Assembly (NCBI GenBank): GCA_030728245.1
Contig: JANQZX010000047.1
Location: 1-32,864, forward strand
Origin: Saprospiraceae bacterium
GTDB lineage: Bacteria > Bacteroidota > Bacteroidia > Chitinophagales > Saprospiraceae
DNA length: 32,864 nucleotides
Reading direction: 5' to 3'
How positions within the stretch are numbered: position 1 is the stretch's first letter; each line of letters starts with the position of its first letter. The notes beneath the pieces were generated by a model that saw only the letters and a program-made list of their open reading frames with translations, made no database searches and was not told the origin of the DNA. Shown in pieces: positions 30,659 through 32,864 of this stretch. The translations under genes and the position numbers were made by a program.

Positions 30659-32617
30659 ATGTCTGAAGAAAAAGACGAAATAACTACACCAGAAGAGTTG
30701 AATGGCGCTATTGAAGAGCAGTCAGCTACTATCGAGGAAGTTGTTGTAAAGGCTGCTGAGCCAGTAGAAGTGGTGGAGGAAGAAGAGGAAGTTGAAATGG
30801 AAGTTTTACTTGCTGGTCAAGAGACCGTAGGTACCGCACATGATGATTTCAATTGGAATATTACAAATAAAGGGGGAATTAATTACTCTGACGAAGAAGC
30901 TGTTTCTTTTAGAGAGCAATATGCTTCTACTATGAATGCCGTTTTGGAAAATGAAATCGTGAAAGGTTTCGTAACTTCTATTAATGGTGGTGATGTTGTA
31001 CTTGATATTAACTACAAATCTGACGGATTAATTCCATTATCAGAATTCAGAGACATTCCTGGTTTAGCCGTTGGCGACTATGTGGATGTTTATGTTGAAC
31101 AACAGGAAGATGGTCGTGGACAATTAGTACTTTCTCGCAGAAAGGCTAAATTGTTAAGATCTTGGGAAAGTATTGTTGATTCCTTTGAAAATGGTACTAT
31201 TATTAAAGGTACCGTTATTAGCAAGACGAAAGGTGGTTTAATTGTAGATTGCAGTGGATTGGAGACTTTCCTACCTGGTTCTCAAATTGATATCAAACCT
31301 ATTGTCGATTACGATCAGTATGTTGGTAAGACGATGGAGTTCAAGGTGGTTAAAATCAATGAAACCATCAAAAATGCTGTCGTTTCTCATAAAGCGCTTA
31401 TCGAAAGTGATTTGGCTGAACAGCGCGAACACATCATCGGTAGCCTTGAAAAAGGTCAGGTGTTAGAAGGTGTTGTTAAAAATATCACTGACTTCGGTGC
31501 ATTCCTTGACTTAGGTGGCGTAGATGGTTTACTCTATATCACTGATATTTCATGGGGTCGTATCAATCACCCAATGGAGGTGTTGAGCCTGAACCAGAAA
31601 ATAAGTGTAGCCGTTCTTGATTTTGATGAGAATAAGAGACGTATTTCTCTAGGTCTTAAGCAATTACAACCACATCCATGGGAAGTTCTTGCCGCAGGTA
31701 TCACAGAAGGATCTACGGTTAAAGGAAAGATTGTAAATATTGAAGATTATGGTGCTTTCCTTGAATTGCAGCCAGGTGTTGAAGGTTTAATTCACGTTTC
31801 AGAGGTGAGCTGGAGTAACCAGCCAGTTAATGCGCGCGAATACTTCAGATTAGGTCAGGAATATGAGGCAAAAGTCGTTACTATAGATCAGGATGACCGT
31901 AGAATGTCATTATCTCTTAAGCAGTTAAGTTCTGATCCATGGAGTGAAATTGCTAAAACTTTCCCAGTAGGCAGCCGCCATTCCGGAGAAGTTAAAAATC
32001 TTACTCCTTACGGTGTATTCGTTGAGTTACAAGAAGGAATTGGAGGAATGGTTCACATTTCTGATCTTTCCTGGACAAAACGTTTTGGCCACCCATCTGA
32101 ATTCACAAAAGTTGGAGATAAAATTGATGTGCAAATATTGGACGTCGATGCAGAAAGTCGCAAACTTTCATTAGGACATAAGCAGTTAGAGGAGAATCCT
32201 TGGGATACTTTCGAAAATGTCTTCCCAGTGGGTTCATACCATGAAGCAACTATCTTACGTCGTGATGATCGTGGAGCTATCGTTCAGTTACCTTACGGTT
32301 TAGAAGCTTTCGCACCGATAAAACATATCCGTAAAGAGGACAATTCTCTTGCAGAACCAGAAGAAACTTTAACAGTTAAAGTGATTGAATTCAATCGCGA
32401 TGACAAGAGAATCTTAGTATCTCACTTACGTTATATCGAGGATATAAAGAAAGAGGCTGAAGAGTCAGTGAAGAAAGAAAAGGTAGTTGAAAAAGATAAA
32501 ACGCGCCAGGCTGTTAAAAAGCAGCAAAGCACCGTTGAAAAATCTACCATGGGTGAATTGGAAGGTCTTGCTCAACTTAAAGAGCAATTAAACCAAGGTA
32601 CTTCAACAGAAGAATAA
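30659..32617 (+). CDS. rpsA: 30S ribosomal protein S1
   Basis: This encodes 652 residues. An acidic N-terminal extension of about 80 residues (poly-Glu patches) precedes six S1/OB domains at roughly 98-165, 183-248, 268-338, 353-424, 440-511 and 527-595. Domains 3-5 are the most canonical, with the repeated GxVKNITDFGAFLDLG / GLLYITDISWG pattern and the linker D...RRISLGLKQL..(D/H/N)PW. Domains 1, 2 and 6 are more divergent. The C-terminal 55 residues are lysine/glutamate-rich and not an S1 domain. S1 binds mRNA on the small subunit, which matters in Bacteroidota, where Shine-Dalgarno use is rare. It has its own promoter box, and a hairpin then tRNA-Met follow it. The family call is certain. 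Confidence 0.97.
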   Translation: MSEEKDEITTPEELNGAIEEQSATIEEVVVKAAEPVEVVEEEEEVEMEVLLAGQETVGTAHDDFNWNITNKGGINYSDEEAVSFREQYASTMNAVLENEIVKGFVTSINGGDVVLDINYKSDGLIPLSEFRDIPGLAVGDYVDVYVEQQEDGRGQLVLSRRKAKLLRSWESIVDSFENGTIIKGTVISKTKGGLIVDCSGLETFLPGSQIDIKPIVDYDQYVGKTMEFKVVKINETIKNAVVSHKALIESDLAEQREHIIGSLEKGQVLEGVVKNITDFGAFLDLGGVDGLLYITDISWGRINHPMEVLSLNQKISVAVLDFDENKRRISLGLKQLQPHPWEVLAAGITEGSTVKGKIVNIEDYGAFLELQPGVEGLIHVSEVSWSNQPVNAREYFRLGQEYEAKVVTIDQDDRRMSLSLKQLSSDPWSEIAKTFPVGSRHSGEVKNLTPYGVFVELQEGIGGMVHISDLSWTKRFGHPSEFTKVGDKIDVQILDVDAESRKLSLGHKQLEENPWDTFENVFPVGSYHEATILRRDDRGAIVQLPYGLEAFAPIKHIRKEDNSLAEPEETLTVKVIEFNRDDKRILVSHLRYIEDIKKEAEESVKKEKVVEKDKTRQAVKKQQSTVEKSTMGELEGLAQLKEQLNQGTSTEE

Positions 32618-32630
32618 TTATTTGAAGCCT

Positions 32631-32665
32631 AAGATAGGGTATTTTAAAAGGAATACCTTATCTTT
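32631..32665 (+). terminator. hairpin after rpsA
   Basis: A 13-bp stem with one G-U pair (32631-32643 with 32652-32664) closes an 8-base loop, ending about 10 bases before tRNA-Met. The T-tract is poor, so termination may be partial and allow read-through into the tRNA, or the hairpin may be a processing/3'-end stabilising structure. Confidence 0.55.
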
Positions 32666-32674
32666 ACGCTTCAT

Positions 32675-32748
32675 GGCGCGATAGCTCAGCCGGTTAGAGC
32701 GCAGGATTCATAATCCTGAGGTCGGGAGTTCAAGTCTCCCTCGCGCTA
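32675..32748 (+). tRNA. tRNA-Met (anticodon CAU, elongator type)
   Basis: The acceptor stem GGCGCGA pairs with TCGCGCT (first pair G-U). The anticodon stem CAGGA/TCCTG encloses the loop TTCATAA, so the anticodon is CAT. Initiator marks (an unpaired first base pair and a GGG/CCC anticodon stem) are absent. A lysidine-modified tRNA-Ile cannot be strictly excluded by eye, but elongator Met is more likely. The discriminator is A; CCA is not encoded. Confidence 0.9.
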
Positions 32749-32756
32749 CAAAAAAT

Positions 32757-32788
32757 AAAGGACTTACGGTAATTCGTAGGTCCTTTTT
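32757..32788 (+). terminator. rho-independent terminator after tRNA-Met
   Basis: A 12-base stem with one T-G pair (32757-32768 with 32775-32786) closes a 6-base loop and is followed by T. The opposite strand also has an A/T run after the stem, so it can end the minus-strand gene at the right edge too. Confidence 0.85.
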
Positions 32789-32818
32789 CGTTTCTGGGGG
32801 AAGGATGCAGGGGGTGGA

Positions 32819-32864
32819 TCATTTTTTACCAAATACACGAACTTTTACAGGTATTTCTACTGCT
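32819..32864 (-). CDS. possible C-terminal end of a minus-strand gene (cut by window edge)
   Basis: Read from the right edge, one minus-strand frame gives AVEIPVKVRVFGKK and then TGA at 32819. The alternating hydrophobic pattern looks like a final beta strand, and a terminator usable in this direction follows at 32757-32788. Only 14 codons are visible, so the product cannot be named. Confidence 0.35.
   Translation of the reverse strand, partial: AVEIPVKVRVFGKK

Noticed and set aside
1-32864. CRISPR array, insertion sequence, phage or defence island
   Set aside because: No direct repeats with spacers, transposase, integrase or phage motifs were seen; the gene content is core and evenly composed.

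Overview
The window is chromosomal DNA of a member of the Bacteroidota, probably from the Saprospiria/Chitinophagia/Sphingobacteriia side of the phylum; I cannot place it more finely. The evidence is: two secreted proteins with C-terminal type IX secretion (T9SS) sorting domains; a DUF4270 lipoprotein beside a one-domain GlgA-like protein; promoter boxes of the Bacteroidota form TAnnTTTG; A-rich leaders without Shine-Dalgarno sequences; low GC; and a long six-domain ribosomal protein S1. No insertion sequence, prophage, CRISPR array, toxin-antitoxin pair or defence locus is visible. This is mostly core genome with a few secreted or envelope genes.

Layout from left to right. At 1-5.4 kb lie a truncated beta-CASP metallo-beta-lactamase RNase-type gene, a TPR lipoprotein, a divergent T9SS cargo protein, a Skp/OmpH-like chaperone and a DUF1080 protein. 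At 5.5-9.0 kb is a compact minus-strand operon (flippase-like membrane protein, rfaE2-type nucleotidyltransferase, Nif3 protein, coiled-coil zinc-ribbon protein). Divergent from it at 9.1-11.4 kb are the degenerate GlgA-like protein and the DUF4270 lipoprotein. At 11.8-16.2 kb a minus-strand block carries tRNA-Leu, tig, clpP, clpX and truA, that is, ribosome-associated folding and ATP-dependent proteolysis plus tRNA modification. At 16.4-21.1 kb are a bifunctional Rel (p)ppGpp enzyme, a Fur-family regulator, a convergent EamA exporter and metF. At 21.1-27.4 kb is a tightly packed plus-strand group: M14 carboxypeptidase, a lysyl-endopeptidase-like protease with a T9SS domain, and an ApbE-like flavin transferase. 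At 27.5-30.5 kb are a Tat-exported Gfo/Idh/MocA oxidoreductase, a SUMF1-fold protein without the catalytic cysteine pair, and a YceI protein. The right end has rpsA with its promoter and leader, tRNA-Met, and the probable last codons of a minus-strand gene.

How the genes work together. The ClpXP/trigger factor block and Rel are growth and stress functions. The M14/Lys-C pair looks like an extracytoplasmic proteolysis unit whose genes overlap. The minus-strand group from YceI to the oxidoreductase looks like an envelope or periplasmic set of unknown purpose.

The least explained items are the GlgA-like protein that has lost its ADP-glucose motif, the SUMF1-fold protein without its cysteines, and the rpsA leader hairpin. 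I did not find a clearly new multi-gene system.
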